DNA from: an uncultured Muribaculaceae bacterium
GTDB taxonomy: Bacteria > Bacteroidota > Bacteroidia > Bacteroidales > Muribaculaceae
NCBI GenBank assembly: GCA_910587475.1
Contig: CAJUMR010000032.1
Location: forward strand, 1-31,293
Length of the DNA stretch: 31,293 nucleotides
Direction: 5' to 3'
The translations under genes and the position numbers were made by a program. The notes under the pieces are model-generated. The model saw nothing but the letters and a program-made list of their open reading frames with translations, had not been told where the DNA came from and searched no databases. Position 1 is the stretch's first letter. Every line of letters starts with the position of its first letter. Below, piece after piece: positions 9,205 through 18,700 of this stretch.

Positions 9205-9237
9205 AGCGCGTGTCTCGCTTAGCGATGTGGCGCGGCT
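9205..9237 (-). repeat. Imperfect inverted repeat in the GH89-susC1 gap
   Basis: An inner stem TCGCT/AGCGA (9215-9219 and 9221-9225) around a single base is flanked by AGCGCG (9205-9210) and CGCGGCT (9231-9237), which can pair with bulges. It lies just upstream, on the transcript, of the G-poor leader. It may be an intra-operon hairpin. Confidence 0.45.
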
Positions 9238-9280
9238 TGGTTATTAGAATTATTTAGCTATGTCCGTTTTGTGAGGAAAG

Positions 9281-9312
9281 ATTGGTTTTTAATCGGTTAA
9301 TAATCGGTTTAA
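9281..9312. repeat. Short ~11-nt direct repeats overlapping the GH89 stop codon
   Basis: AATCGGTT occurs at 9291-9298 and 9302-9309, an 11-nt period, preceded by a degenerate third copy (ATTGGTTTTT, 9281-9290). The last copy touches the GH89 stop codon (9309-9311). It could be protein-binding DNA or only simple sequence. Confidence 0.4.
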
Positions 9313-11504
9313 TTGAAATACTGCTGATAGTCTGCTGCAATCTGGCGTCCGACCTCGACGGGGTTTTCGCCTGAAACGAGCGGATAGTCGGCGTGCTCGC
9401 GTGTCCATTCCTCTTCCCAATCGGTTATCGAGTCATAGAACGCTTTGGCGTCGTAGGGTTTGCCGGCTTCGGCTGCCGCGATGACCGCGTCGGTGAAAGC
9501 ACGCCAGCGGTGACCGTAGAAGTCGTTGGTCAACCCGGCCCATCCACGATTGGCATAGTCGTTGAGCTGGGTAGCTTTCTGACCCCAGACGGTGAGAATG
9601 CCACGGGCATTTTCCTCGTAATAGTCTTTTTCGGCATCGTCAGCACCAAACGCCCGCGCGTCGGCGATCCATTTGCCGAGCGAGAATGCCTGGTCAGTGG
9701 CGAGCAGACGGTCGGAGTCGGAGATGAGGCGGTCGATGCGCTGAGCCCATAGTTTCATGGCTTCGATGTCGCAGGCATTGTAGGCGGCAGTGAAGTTGTC
9801 GCGGAAATCGGAGAAGAGATTTCCGAGCACCTGACGTCCGACGTTGACAACGTCGAAGTTGTGTCCGCTGTTGGCGCTGTCGACATCTGCGGCGAGAAGC
9901 ATCTGCCAGATCGCCCACAGAGTGGAATTATCGTAAAGATGTCGGGGTATGTATTCCAGATCAGTGCCGACGAGCATTGGACGGGCATTGATGAGAACGG
10001 CCTGTCCGCAAGTGGCTTCGTGAGTGTAGATGCTGTCGTCGAGCGCGCGCCAGGCCTCCACAACAAGTGAATCGCTGTCGCCGCCGCGCGACATGGCCCA
10101 TGTGTCGACCCACTTGTCTGTGCCGGGGAACGACGACCATGCCTTGTCGAATACAAGTTCATACATGTGGGGATTGACATCGAGGCCTTCGAGTGTCACG
10201 CCGAGGCCGACGGCATTGTCGCCGCCGTCAGCGAGCACGCCGTCGATGCGCGAGTCGGTTTCAGAGATATTGCCGGCAAGCATGGTGTTGCCGCCGAAGT
10301 TGCCGAGATAGCACCAGATGTAGGGCGCACCGTAGTAGCGGTCGGTCTGACGCCAGATCTCAGTGTTGTCGCAGTAGTAGTCGAGGAGGATGAGTTTGCC
10401 GTCGGGGACAGCGGTGAGGAACGCCTCGATGCGAGGCTGAGTCCATTTTTCTTTTGAATGGTAGAACATCCAAGTCATCTGAAGCCATGTGGCTTCGGGA
10501 TCGATCTCGGCGATCGAGCCATAGATGCGTTTTGAAACTTCAGCGAGGAACTCTTCGTTCCAGTCGGGCGAGTCAACCTCGTTGAACGGGTCGATGCCGT
10601 AGATGTGGTCAGTGCCGTACATCTCGGTCTGTTTGCGGAGGAATTTCTGCTGTATTACACCGTAGAGCGAGTCCATAGGCTCGATGAAGTGACTGCGATA
10701 CTTGTCGTCGTAGCCACCCCACTGGCTCATCTGATGGATCTTGGCCTCGGGGTATAGATCTTTAAGTTCGCCGGGAACGTGACCTGAAAATGCGGGGAGG
10801 ACGGGAGTCATGTCGAATTCGCGTTCGCGGGCAAGTATTTTCTTCTGGAGTTCAGCCTGATCTTCGAGCCACGACATCGGCAGAGGCGACTGCCAGTAGT
10901 CAACATTCGACATGCGATGCCAGGGAAGCTGGGCAGGACCGGTGAAGTAAGAACGGATCTGTTCATCTGTAAGCCCCATTTCACGCCACACTTCGTACCA
11001 GACAGACTCCTGACCGGTGATAGCGAGAGGCATGGTGACACCGTTGAGCGCCATCCAGTCGATCATGCGTTCCCAATCGTTCCATTTCCAATAGGGCATC
11101 GAGTAGCCATAGGTGCAATAGTTAAGGAAGAAGCGGTTATCGACATTGGCCGATGCTTCAATGCGTTCGGGCACCATCGGCAGAGTCTCAGGCATGATGA
11201 CCGAGTCGGCTGCATACCAAGAGACGCGGGTGTTGCAAAAATTCTTTAAATAGTGGTTAAGACCGACGGCGAGAGAGTTGTTGTTATTGGCAGTGATAAC
11301 TATCTTGCCATCACGCGATTCGAGCGCAAAATGGTCTGATGAGGTTGAGTCCGGTTCAATGACAAAGACAAATGAATCAGCATGTTGGAGAAAAAGTCGA
11401 CGCGCCATTTCTGCCACAGGGCCATTGTCGCGGGGCGCAGATGTACATGCGGCCAATATAACTGAAATGACAACAAAAAATTTAAAAAATGCAGTAGATT
11501 TCAT
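9309..11504 (-). CDS. Alpha-N-acetylglucosaminidase, GH89 family lipoprotein
   Basis: A 731-residue GH89 (NAGLU-type) enzyme that releases terminal alpha-linked GlcNAc, close in length to human NAGLU (743). The order is a signal peptide with lipobox ILAAC-T (lipid Cys20), an N-terminal domain (about 25-110), a TIM barrel (about 115-450) and a helical C-terminal domain. The two expected catalytic glutamates are present: Glu309 in DPFNEV (acid/base) and Glu439 in GVTLEGLD (nucleophile), matching human Glu316 and Glu446 by context. The frame is open to 11834, but that runs over the promoter (11572-11602) and the upstream operon's hairpin, so the ATG at 11504 with the signal peptide is chosen. 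Unlike neighbouring lipoproteins, the residues after Cys20 (TSAPRD) lack an immediate acidic cluster, so a periplasm-facing location is plausible. It is the only enzyme of the locus and the first gene of its transcript. Confidence 0.95.
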   Translation of the reverse strand: MKSTAFFKFFVVISVILAACTSAPRDNGPVAEMARRLFLQHADSFVFVIEPDSTSSDHFALESRDGKIVITANNNNSLAVGLNHYLKNFCNTRVSWYAADSVIMPETLPMVPERIEASANVDNRFFLNYCTYGYSMPYWKWNDWERMIDWMALNGVTMPLAITGQESVWYEVWREMGLTDEQIRSYFTGPAQLPWHRMSNVDYWQSPLPMSWLEDQAELQKKILAREREFDMTPVLPAFSGHVPGELKDLYPEAKIHQMSQWGGYDDKYRSHFIEPMDSLYGVIQQKFLRKQTEMYGTDHIYGIDPFNEVDSPDWNEEFLAEVSKRIYGSIAEIDPEATWLQMTWMFYHSKEKWTQPRIEAFLTAVPDGKLILLDYYCDNTEIWRQTDRYYGAPYIWCYLGNFGGNTMLAGNISETDSRIDGVLADGGDNAVGLGVTLEGLDVNPHMYELVFDKAWSSFPGTDKWVDTWAMSRGGDSDSLVVEAWRALDDSIYTHEATCGQAVLINARPMLVGTDLEYIPRHLYDNSTLWAIWQMLLAADVDSANSGHNFDVVNVGRQVLGNLFSDFRDNFTAAYNACDIEAMKLWAQRIDRLISDSDRLLATDQAFSLGKWIADARAFGADDAEKDYYEENARGILTVWGQKATQLNDYANRGWAGLTNDFYGHRWRAFTDAVIAAAEAGKPYDAKAFYDSITDWEEEWTREHADYPLVSGENPVEVGRQIAADYQQYFN

Positions 11505-11571
11505 GAAAAATATTACTTTTCCCGATCGTGATTTTAAGGGGTTATAAACTAACATTGGTGAATATTCGTTG

Positions 11572-11602
11572 CAAAATAAGACATTATTTTCAAATTGACA
11601 AA
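11572..11602 (-). promoter_or_regulatory. Promoter of the GH89-susC1-susD1 operon
   Basis: On the minus strand a TTTG -33 element (11599-11602) is followed after 19 nt by TTATTTTG (11572-11579), one mismatch from TAnnTTTG. Transcription would start near 11566, leaving a leader of roughly 60 nt before the GH89 ATG. Confidence 0.65.
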
Positions 11603-11725
11603 ATATTTTTGCTAATTTTTGACGAACGTACAAAGTAGCAGTTGTCAAATTTATCGTTAAATTATCCAAATCAGACATAAATTTAGCAAATGACGCATCC
11701 ACATGCGGTGCGACAGCTATAACGA

Positions 11726-11753
11726 CAGAGGCCCGGATCTCTCCGGGCCTCTG
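11726..11753 (-). terminator. Hairpin at the 3' end of the susC2D2 operon
   Basis: Perfect 12-bp stem, arms 11726-11737 (CAGAGGCCCGGA) and 11742-11753, with a 4-nt loop. It lies 26 nt past the stop of the DUF5018-type gene. On the minus strand no T-run follows (TCGTTATAG does), so it may stabilise an mRNA end or act with weak U content. Confidence 0.65.
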
Positions 11754-11779
11754 CAAAAAGTTATCTGCCGATCGCTGTA

Positions 11780-13432
11780 TTACAGTTCGAAGCAGGTCAT
11801 ATGGAACATGATCAGTCCAAAGCGGTCGGTCCAAAGAGCGAGATAGCCTTCGACAGCCTCGTCGTCGAAATACCAGTCGGCAACCGCACCATATGAGACT
11901 GCGAGAGCGATGCCTGCATCTCCCGAGGGATTCTTGCCGGCAGTAACCTTGCCGTAGCTCCAGTGGGGATAAGGATTGACTGCACCTCCGGCAAACTCTT
12001 CGCTGAGGTCAACGCCCGACGAGAGATCCTGATTCATGAGAATGCCACGCGATCCCCAGTCTGTGCCGGTCACGAAGTAAGAGAACGGTTTGCCGTTGAT
12101 CATAAGTGCATGGACGGTCGGACGACGCGCTCCGTCGCGGGTGAGCCACTTGCCCGAACGCGACCACCAAGCCTCGCCGTTGTCAGCAACCCAACCATTG
12201 ATAGCTGTGTTATGATAGTCCATAGTACCGCGGTTGGTGCCGTCGCTGTTGTTGAGATAAATCTGGATCTGACCGTTGTCTTCACCGGGATTGTCTTTTG
12301 TGTCACCGACGAGATAGGGATCATACTCTCCGGCGCCGAAGTAAGAGATCATCTGGAAGCTGTTCTTGTCGACAGAGCTGTATCCTGTCTTGATGATCGA
12401 GTAGCCGGGCACGAGCTTGCCACCGGCGCAGGTGAATTTGTAGTGAGGTCCATCTTCAGCGCGCGGAGCCGAGGCTGCGATGACAGCAGCTCCGGTGATG
12501 TCGCCGGCGATGTTGATGTAAGGCGATGCATCGGCAGCATTGGCAGAAATATCGACAGAAACGTCGGCTGTGCCGAGATGAACAGGAGCCTCGGTCGGAG
12601 AAGTCCAATAGTAGAAGTCGGTCTTGCCGGATGCCTTGCGACCTACGGCAGCAACCATGTTGCCGGCCCAGTCAGAAGCGACAGCTACAACGTCGGCAGG
12701 CGAGATGCCTCCAAGGTTGAGAGAGCCTGCGGGAGCGAGAGTAGCGACGTCGTAGACTTTGAAAGCATGTGCAGCGTTGGCAGTCACAGCGTCGGCGCCC
12801 GAACTACCGTCGTCGCCCCATGCATAACGGCGCGAGAATACGACGATCTTGCCTTTGCCGCAGAATGCGGGGAAGCCCATGATATCGCCACAGTTGACAT
12901 TGAGAGTTCCGCCCCACGAAACATAGCTTCCGGGGAAGCCGAGTTCGACATAGGTCTTTACACCTGAAATGACACAATCGCTGAAGCCTCGTCCATATTC
13001 AACAGGCACGGGGGGCACGATAACGTAGGTTACATAATATTTATGTGTTGTGGCGCCGTCGCCCGATGTGACGGTGTAGACCACGGGGTTGTCGGGATCA
13101 GAGAAGTCCTGAGGCTCGGTCATCGGGGGAGTGACCGTCGCGCCCATCGACAGGAAGAACTTGGGTTTAGCTCCATTGAGCTCGCCCTTTACATCGTAGT
13201 CTTCGGGGACGCGGATATAAACCGTGTCGCCGTCAGCCGAAAAGCTTGTGCGGAACACCGGGGCAGCTTTATCGGGATCGACACCAACACCTGTGACGGT
13301 GAAACTGTACTGCTCAATTTTCGCTTCGCTGCGCAGAGTGTCCGTGATGTCGTCCTTACAGGAGGTGACAGTCGAAACCGCGATCAACGAGAGAGCGGAA
13401 GCGAGGATATATCTGAATGATTTGATTTTCAT
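11780..13432 (-). CDS. DUF5018-type surface lipoprotein (SusE/F position)
   Basis: A 550-residue lipoprotein, last gene of the susC2 operon. The signal peptide ends in VTSC-K (lipid Cys25). The following KDD fits the published Bacteroidetes lipoprotein surface-export signal (K then two acidic residues), so it is probably exposed outside. Residues about 30-145 form an N-terminal beta-rich domain (SEAKIEQYSFTVTGV, VYTVTSGDGATTHKYYVTYVI) resembling the DUF5018 family seen beside SusCD pairs. Residues about 150-550 look like a beta-propeller-like or repeat region, with recurring strand-turn patterns (KIVVFSRRYAWGDD, DFYYWTSPTEAP, WWSRSGKWLTRDGA). No catalytic motif is recognised. Inferred role: glycan capture for SusD2. 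The family name is from memory of the N-terminal pattern. Confidence 0.7.
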   Translation of the reverse strand: MKIKSFRYILASALSLIAVSTVTSCKDDITDTLRSEAKIEQYSFTVTGVGVDPDKAAPVFRTSFSADGDTVYIRVPEDYDVKGELNGAKPKFFLSMGATVTPPMTEPQDFSDPDNPVVYTVTSGDGATTHKYYVTYVIVPPVPVEYGRGFSDCVISGVKTYVELGFPGSYVSWGGTLNVNCGDIMGFPAFCGKGKIVVFSRRYAWGDDGSSGADAVTANAAHAFKVYDVATLAPAGSLNLGGISPADVVAVASDWAGNMVAAVGRKASGKTDFYYWTSPTEAPVHLGTADVSVDISANAADASPYINIAGDITGAAVIAASAPRAEDGPHYKFTCAGGKLVPGYSIIKTGYSSVDKNSFQMISYFGAGEYDPYLVGDTKDNPGEDNGQIQIYLNNSDGTNRGTMDYHNTAINGWVADNGEAWWSRSGKWLTRDGARRPTVHALMINGKPFSYFVTGTDWGSRGILMNQDLSSGVDLSEEFAGGAVNPYPHWSYGKVTAGKNPSGDAGIALAVSYGAVADWYFDDEAVEGYLALWTDRFGLIMFHMTCFEL

Positions 13433-13454
13433 GATTGCAAGAGATTAATGTAGA

Positions 13455-13946
13455 TTATTCTTCAGGGACAAGTTTATACTCACCTTCGAAATAGCCGATG
13501 ATCTTGTAGGGACGAACGGTGCCGATACCCGAAGTAACGGTGATGTCGATGCCCTGGGCTACGCCTTCGGCATTGCGGTTGCAGATGTTCTTGATGCCTC
13601 CGAGTCCCGGACGGATGATCTGGTCAAACGTGAGCGAAGCACCGAGATAGCAGTGCTCGGGATCGTAGACACCGCGCAGAGAGGGCGAAAGCTCGAAAAG
13701 CACTACTCCGTAGCCACCCTCAACAGATTTGAGGGTGACGAGATCGGCGGGAACAATCTGTCCCTGTGCGTCATATTCAATGATCTTACCGGGCATGCCT
13801 TCGGCTCCGGGGTTGAGTTTGATGGTGACAGTGGTCAGGAGTGTATTGTCGTGTTCATACTCCTTGCCTTCCTCGGCGCATGCACCCAAAACGATGGTGA
13901 AAACCAACGCGAGTGCTGCAGCTGTGATATTTTTGAACAGTTTCAT
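13455..13946 (-). CDS. Small lipoprotein of unknown function in the susC2D2 operon
   Basis: A 163-residue protein that I do not recognise. It has a lipoprotein signal peptide with lipobox LGAC-A (Cys23) followed by AEEGKEYEHDN, an acidic start compatible with surface export. The rest is beta-rich with no transmembrane segment: LLTTVTIKLNPGAEG, a GGYGVVLFELSPSLRG stretch, and a C-terminal GTVRPYKIIGYFEGEYKLV. A single domain of about 130 residues is likely. It starts 31 nt after the susD2 stop and ends 22 nt before the DUF5018-type gene, so it belongs to the same transcript. Position suggests an accessory binding or assembly subunit of the SusC2D2 complex; this is inference only. Confidence 0.75.
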   Translation of the reverse strand: MKLFKNITAAALALVFTIVLGACAEEGKEYEHDNTLLTTVTIKLNPGAEGMPGKIIEYDAQGQIVPADLVTLKSVEGGYGVVLFELSPSLRGVYDPEHCYLGASLTFDQIIRPGLGGIKNICNRNAEGVAQGIDITVTSGIGTVRPYKIIGYFEGEYKLVPEE

Positions 13947-13977
13947 GATTACTTGATGAACTAATTAATCGAATCGT

Positions 13978-15711
13978 TTACCAACCGGGGTTGTCCTCAC
14001 AAAGTTTGTTGTTAGTGAGCTCATCGGCAGGAAGTGAATAATAGTAGTAGCGGGTCTGGAAGATGCGGGTGTTGCCGCCGTCGCAGTCGACCGTAGCGTA
14101 AGAGAGCGAGCCTGTGGCACGTTTTGTGATCTTGACACCATGAACAGTCTTTCCGTCGATCACGTCGACAGCGAGTTTCCAACGGCGGAGATCCCACCAT
14201 CTGTGGCCTTCACCGGCGAGCTCACAGATGCGCTCTTTGCGGAGTATCTTCATGAACGCTTCCTTATCGGGAGCATCAGCTCTTGTCTTTCCGGGAAGGC
14301 CTACGCGAGCACGCACTTCGTTGAGAGGAATGAGCGCGTTGTCGATGTCGTCGAGTTCGGCATAAGCCTCGGCCTTGTTGAGAAGCACCTCGGCATAGCG
14401 GAGAATGTTCTCAGTCTGCCATCCGTTCTTGGTTGTGAATTCGGAGTTGCCTTCCATGAGGTATTTACGGATATAGTAGCCTGTGCATGTATATCCGCCT
14501 GTTGAAGCTGAATTCTTGTACTCTTTGAACGCATCCACTCCTGAGGGAACGTTATCATTGGCACCCACAAAAGTCTCGATGGTTCGTTTTTCCCAAGTCG
14601 CTCCGTTATAAAGAATGGTTGCGTGGAAACGGGGTTCGCGATATGTGTAGGGATCGGTGAGGCGCTTTCCGCTTGCGTCTGTAACCTTGTTCCAGGTCGA
14701 CCAGCTGAACTCGGTTCCATTCTGGAACTCATAAGAGTCGGCAAGTTCGGCTGTCGGAACGATCTGTCCCATCGACGATGCGCTTGTGTTATAGACAGCA
14801 CCGTCGCCATAGGGGCGCATCTTGTTTTCGAAATCGATCTTGGTAATATCCTTCTTGCCATAGAGAGCATAGATCACTTCCTGACGGTTTGAAGCATCGT
14901 AGTCGACTTTGAAAAGGTTGGCATAGTTGCTGACGAGTGAGTATTTGCCATACTGCTTGCACTTGTCGGCAGCATCTACTGCTATGTCCCAGCGATGGGC
15001 ATAGAGCGCGAGACGGCTCATAAATCCGTAGACGATACCCTTAGTGGCACGGCCGACATTGGGCGATGCCCAGCTTTCGGGAAGATCATCGGCAGCAGCC
15101 TGCAGCTCGTCGAGGATATAGTCGTAGGTTTCCTGTTCGGTGGCACGTGCACGGTTACAGTCTTCTTCGTACTGTCCGTCATCGAGATTTCCGCTGACGC
15201 CCGAATGAGCTGTGCGGATCACAGCACCACCATAAACTCGAGCGATGAACCAATAGTTGATCGCATTGCAGAAGCGAGCTTCGGCGATGCGCACTTTCTG
15301 CCAGTCCTCACCGAATTTGGCACCGTTTGTCTCGATGTCGTTGATGAGTTTGTTTGTACGCTTGATGCGAGTGTAGGCCTGGCTCCAGCATCCGAAGTCG
15401 CTGGCATTATTCTTGCCGAACTTCGAAGTCTCCATGAGGTTCTTGTTGTACATATGCTCGTAGGCATCCCACGAAGTTGACTTGTAGAGGTCGGTATATG
15501 CGTCGTAGTAACGACGTGCATTATTGCGCAGGATCGAATGATCGGCAAATGTATTATAGGCCGCGAGCACATAACCATCGGCTACGGTCGGGTCGCTCCA
15601 GATGGCCGGCTCATTGAACTGTGATGTCGATTCGACATCAAGAATGTCGTTGCACGACGATGTTGCAAATGTCAACGCAGCCAGAGCTATGATATAATTT
15701 ACTTTTTTCAT
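13978..15711 (-). CDS. SusD/RagB-family outer-membrane nutrient-uptake lipoprotein (SusD2)
   Basis: A 577-residue SusD-like surface lipoprotein paired with SusC2. The signal peptide ends in ATSSC-N (lipid Cys20), then DILDVES, the usual SusD start. The N-terminal tetratricopeptide-like helices include IAEARFCNAINYWFIARVYGG. The C-terminal hallmark KILRKERICELAGEGHRWWDLRRWKLAV is followed by the closing YYYYSLPADELTNN segment and a terminal NPGW. It begins 21 nt after the susC2 stop. It is clearly divergent from SusD1 in length and sequence, so the two pairs are not a recent duplication and may handle different parts of one glycan. Confidence 0.95.
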   Translation of the reverse strand: MKKVNYIIALAALTFATSSCNDILDVESTSQFNEPAIWSDPTVADGYVLAAYNTFADHSILRNNARRYYDAYTDLYKSTSWDAYEHMYNKNLMETSKFGKNNASDFGCWSQAYTRIKRTNKLINDIETNGAKFGEDWQKVRIAEARFCNAINYWFIARVYGGAVIRTAHSGVSGNLDDGQYEEDCNRARATEQETYDYILDELQAAADDLPESWASPNVGRATKGIVYGFMSRLALYAHRWDIAVDAADKCKQYGKYSLVSNYANLFKVDYDASNRQEVIYALYGKKDITKIDFENKMRPYGDGAVYNTSASSMGQIVPTAELADSYEFQNGTEFSWSTWNKVTDASGKRLTDPYTYREPRFHATILYNGATWEKRTIETFVGANDNVPSGVDAFKEYKNSASTGGYTCTGYYIRKYLMEGNSEFTTKNGWQTENILRYAEVLLNKAEAYAELDDIDNALIPLNEVRARVGLPGKTRADAPDKEAFMKILRKERICELAGEGHRWWDLRRWKLAVDVIDGKTVHGVKITKRATGSLSYATVDCDGGNTRIFQTRYYYYSLPADELTNNKLCEDNPGW

Positions 15712-15732
15712 ATTCTATGTTTAATGGAAAGA

Positions 15733-18700
15733 TTAGAACGAAAGGTTGAGACCCAAGCTCCATGTTGCCTGCTGGGGGTAGTAACCGGCAGAAACTGAAG
15801 GCGACTCAGGATCGACATACTTGAAGTGGCTGAATGTAAACACATTTGTACCGGCCACATAGACATTGACACGCGAGAACGGAGTCTTGCGGAGCGCTTT
15901 CTCAGGAACGTCGTAACCGAATGAGAGGTTCTTCAAGCGGAGATATTCGCCATTTACGAGCCACCAGGTCGACGATACAGCGTTGTTGCCGTTGCCGATA
16001 GTCGACAGACGGGGATAACGTGCGTCGGTATGCTCGGGAGTCCATGCGTCCTCGACGAGATACTTCGGCGAGTTTGCGTCACCATAGAATGGCTTGGTGT
16101 AAGGAGTGTTGTCGGTGTGACCGTTGCCCCACATACCATTGAGAGTGTAGTCAACATGGGTTACACCCTGCCAGAGCATGTTGAGATAGAAATTCTTGTA
16201 GTTGAAATCCATGTTCATAGAGAATGTGATTTCGGGGAGAGCACCGTAGCCGATGCGCACGTAGTCAGATTCCGAACCTTTGTACATGATCTTGCCGTCG
16301 CCGTTGGTATCGAGATAGAGGATGTCGCCGAGACGGATTGTTCCCGACGGAGCCGCGGGAGCATTGTCGATATCTTCCTGAGTCTGAGCGAGACCGGTGG
16401 CGATGAGGCCGAAGCGTGCACCCATAGGATGTCCGATCACGTTTCGCCATGAGGGATGATCATCATTGATTTTCTGTTTAAGAACTTTGTTTCGGGCGAA
16501 TCCGAATGTTCCGCGGAGACGATAGCTGAAGTCCTTGTTAACTGTCAACTCATGCTTGAGTGTGAAGTCGATGCCTCGGTTCTCGACAGCACCAGAGTTT
16601 TCATACTTGGGAGCATATCCACCGAGAGAAGATGGAAACACACCACCAACGCCTTCAAGAAGGTCGCTTGTGTGCTGATAGAACACGTCGATTTCAGCGC
16701 CGAATTTACGTTTGAAGATGTCGAAGTCAAGACCGACGTTATATGAGCGTGTAGTCGACCACTTCAGACCGGCCTGAGAATATGAGTCCGTGTAATAGAG
16801 GCTGATGGCATTGCCGTCGAGGATCTGACCGTTACGAACCTTTGTAAACAGAGTCTTGAAGAGGAACGCGGGAATGCCGTCCTTACCTGATTCGCCGTAG
16901 CTGGCACGGAGTTTGAGGAAGTCGACCCAGGGAAGATTGTCTTTGATAAATGATTCGTTAGACAAGATCCAGCCTGCCGATGCAGAGGGGAAGAAACCCC
17001 AGCGGTTGGAGGGAGCGAAGTTGAACGAACCGTCGACACGGAACGCGAACTCGAGAAGATATTTATCATCCCAACCGAAATTGAAACGTCCGACGTGTGA
17101 CACAACGCCTGTGTCCTGATGGCTGCCGAGGACAGAGGTGGCGAGCACCTCATCTGCAAGCGAGATATCGACAGGATCATATACACTGTAGCCCTGAGCT
17201 ATAGCCTGGAAAACGCCATTGGTGTATTTGGTTGCCTCATAGAGATAGAGGAGGCCGATGTCAGCCTTGCCGAATTTGTGGTTATAGGTCACTGAGGGGC
17301 GGATGATCCAGTTGCCGCTCCAGTGAGATCCACGGAAGAAGCTGCCTTCGCCTGGACGACCGTAACTGGGCTTGTAAGCGAACTGGGGCTCTCCGAAGTT
17401 TTCGTCGACAGCATATTGAGCAATGTAGCCGTCAAAATTGTCGGTAAGACCGTGGTTTGCGTCATACGATCCCCAGATCGACACCTTGAGGCCGTCGAGC
17501 ACAGGGTGAACATCTTTGAAGTCATATTCGAGCTGGAAGTTACCGATCAAGCGGTTGCTGTAAAGTCGGTTCCAGCCTGCGCCTTCGAGCGATGCGATCG
17601 GGTTGATGTGAGAACCGTTGACCGACCATGCTACAGGATAACCATTGTACTCTTTCTGGAAGATAGGCAACATTGTGAGAGCTTCACGCGAGGGGTTGAA
17701 TTCGCTCTGGTCGCTAAGGTCAGCTGCAGGCCAAAGACGTTCGGTGCGATAGCCCGAGATATTAGCCATGAAACGCAGGTTCTTGGCCACCTTCACGTCG
17801 AGATTCGAGCGGAAGTTATAGCGGCGATACTCTGTGTTGCGCATTGTGCCTTCCTGATCGAGAAGACCGAGAGAAACGAAGTAGTTGACGTTCTTCGTGC
17901 CACCGGTTGCCGACACTGTATGCTGTTGTGTGAAGCCGGTTTTGAATGTCTCCTTGATCCAGTCTGTCTCACCGAGATAATCATCGGGAGCAGCCTCCTT
18001 GACGCGGCGCTGGATTTCGGCTGTATAGCGAGGAGTGAGACCATCCATAGCCGATGCCTTGTTATGCCAGTACATGTACTCTTCGGCATTGAGATACTCG
18101 GGGAGCGCAGTGTTGCGGGTCCATGTCAAAGCACCAGAATAAGAGATCTTGGCCGAGCCTTCCTGACCTTTCTTAGTGGTGACGAGGATGACACCATTGG
18201 CACCCTGCACACCATAAATCGCAGCTGCGGCATCCTTGAGGACCGAGATACTCTCGACGTCCTGCGGATTGACCTGGTCCATAGCCATCGGCACACCGTC
18301 GACGATCACAAGCGGACCCGAGCCTCCGAAGTCGTTAAGACCGCGGACGTGAATGCTCGCGCCGTCGGCACCCGGCTTACCGGTCGACTGAACAGCTGTG
18401 ATACCCGAGACTTTACCGGTGAGCATGTTTGAAACGTTCTGCATAGGCGTCTTGACAAGATCGTTGCCCGAAACGGCCGATACAGAACCGGTAAGAGAGA
18501 TTTTCTTCTGAACACCGTAGCCGACAACAACGAGTTCGTCGAGAGCCTCGGAGTCTTCGAGAAGAGTTATCTCGACATTTGAGCGTCCTTTGAGGGCAAC
18601 AGTCTGCGACTGATAGCCGATGAACGACACTTCAAGCGATGCGTCGAGATTAGGAACTTTAATAACAAAACGACCTTCAACGTTTGTAGCCGCAGCTACC

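Noticed and set aside
11604..11611. Plus-strand TATTTTTG matching the -7 consensus
   Set aside because: No gene lies downstream on the plus strand, and the AT-rich context makes chance matches likely.
11505..11834. Upstream extension of the GH89 reading frame (start at 11834)
   Set aside because: It would cover the promoter, the 3' hairpin of the previous operon and part of its last gene, and would bury the lipoprotein signal peptide.
11963..12967. 334-codon plus-strand ORF opposite the DUF5018-type gene
   Set aside because: Low-complexity, Arg/Val/Asp-rich translation with no domain; the opposite strand carries a signal peptide and operon context. It is an antisense shadow, as are 17323-18432 and 22583-23509.
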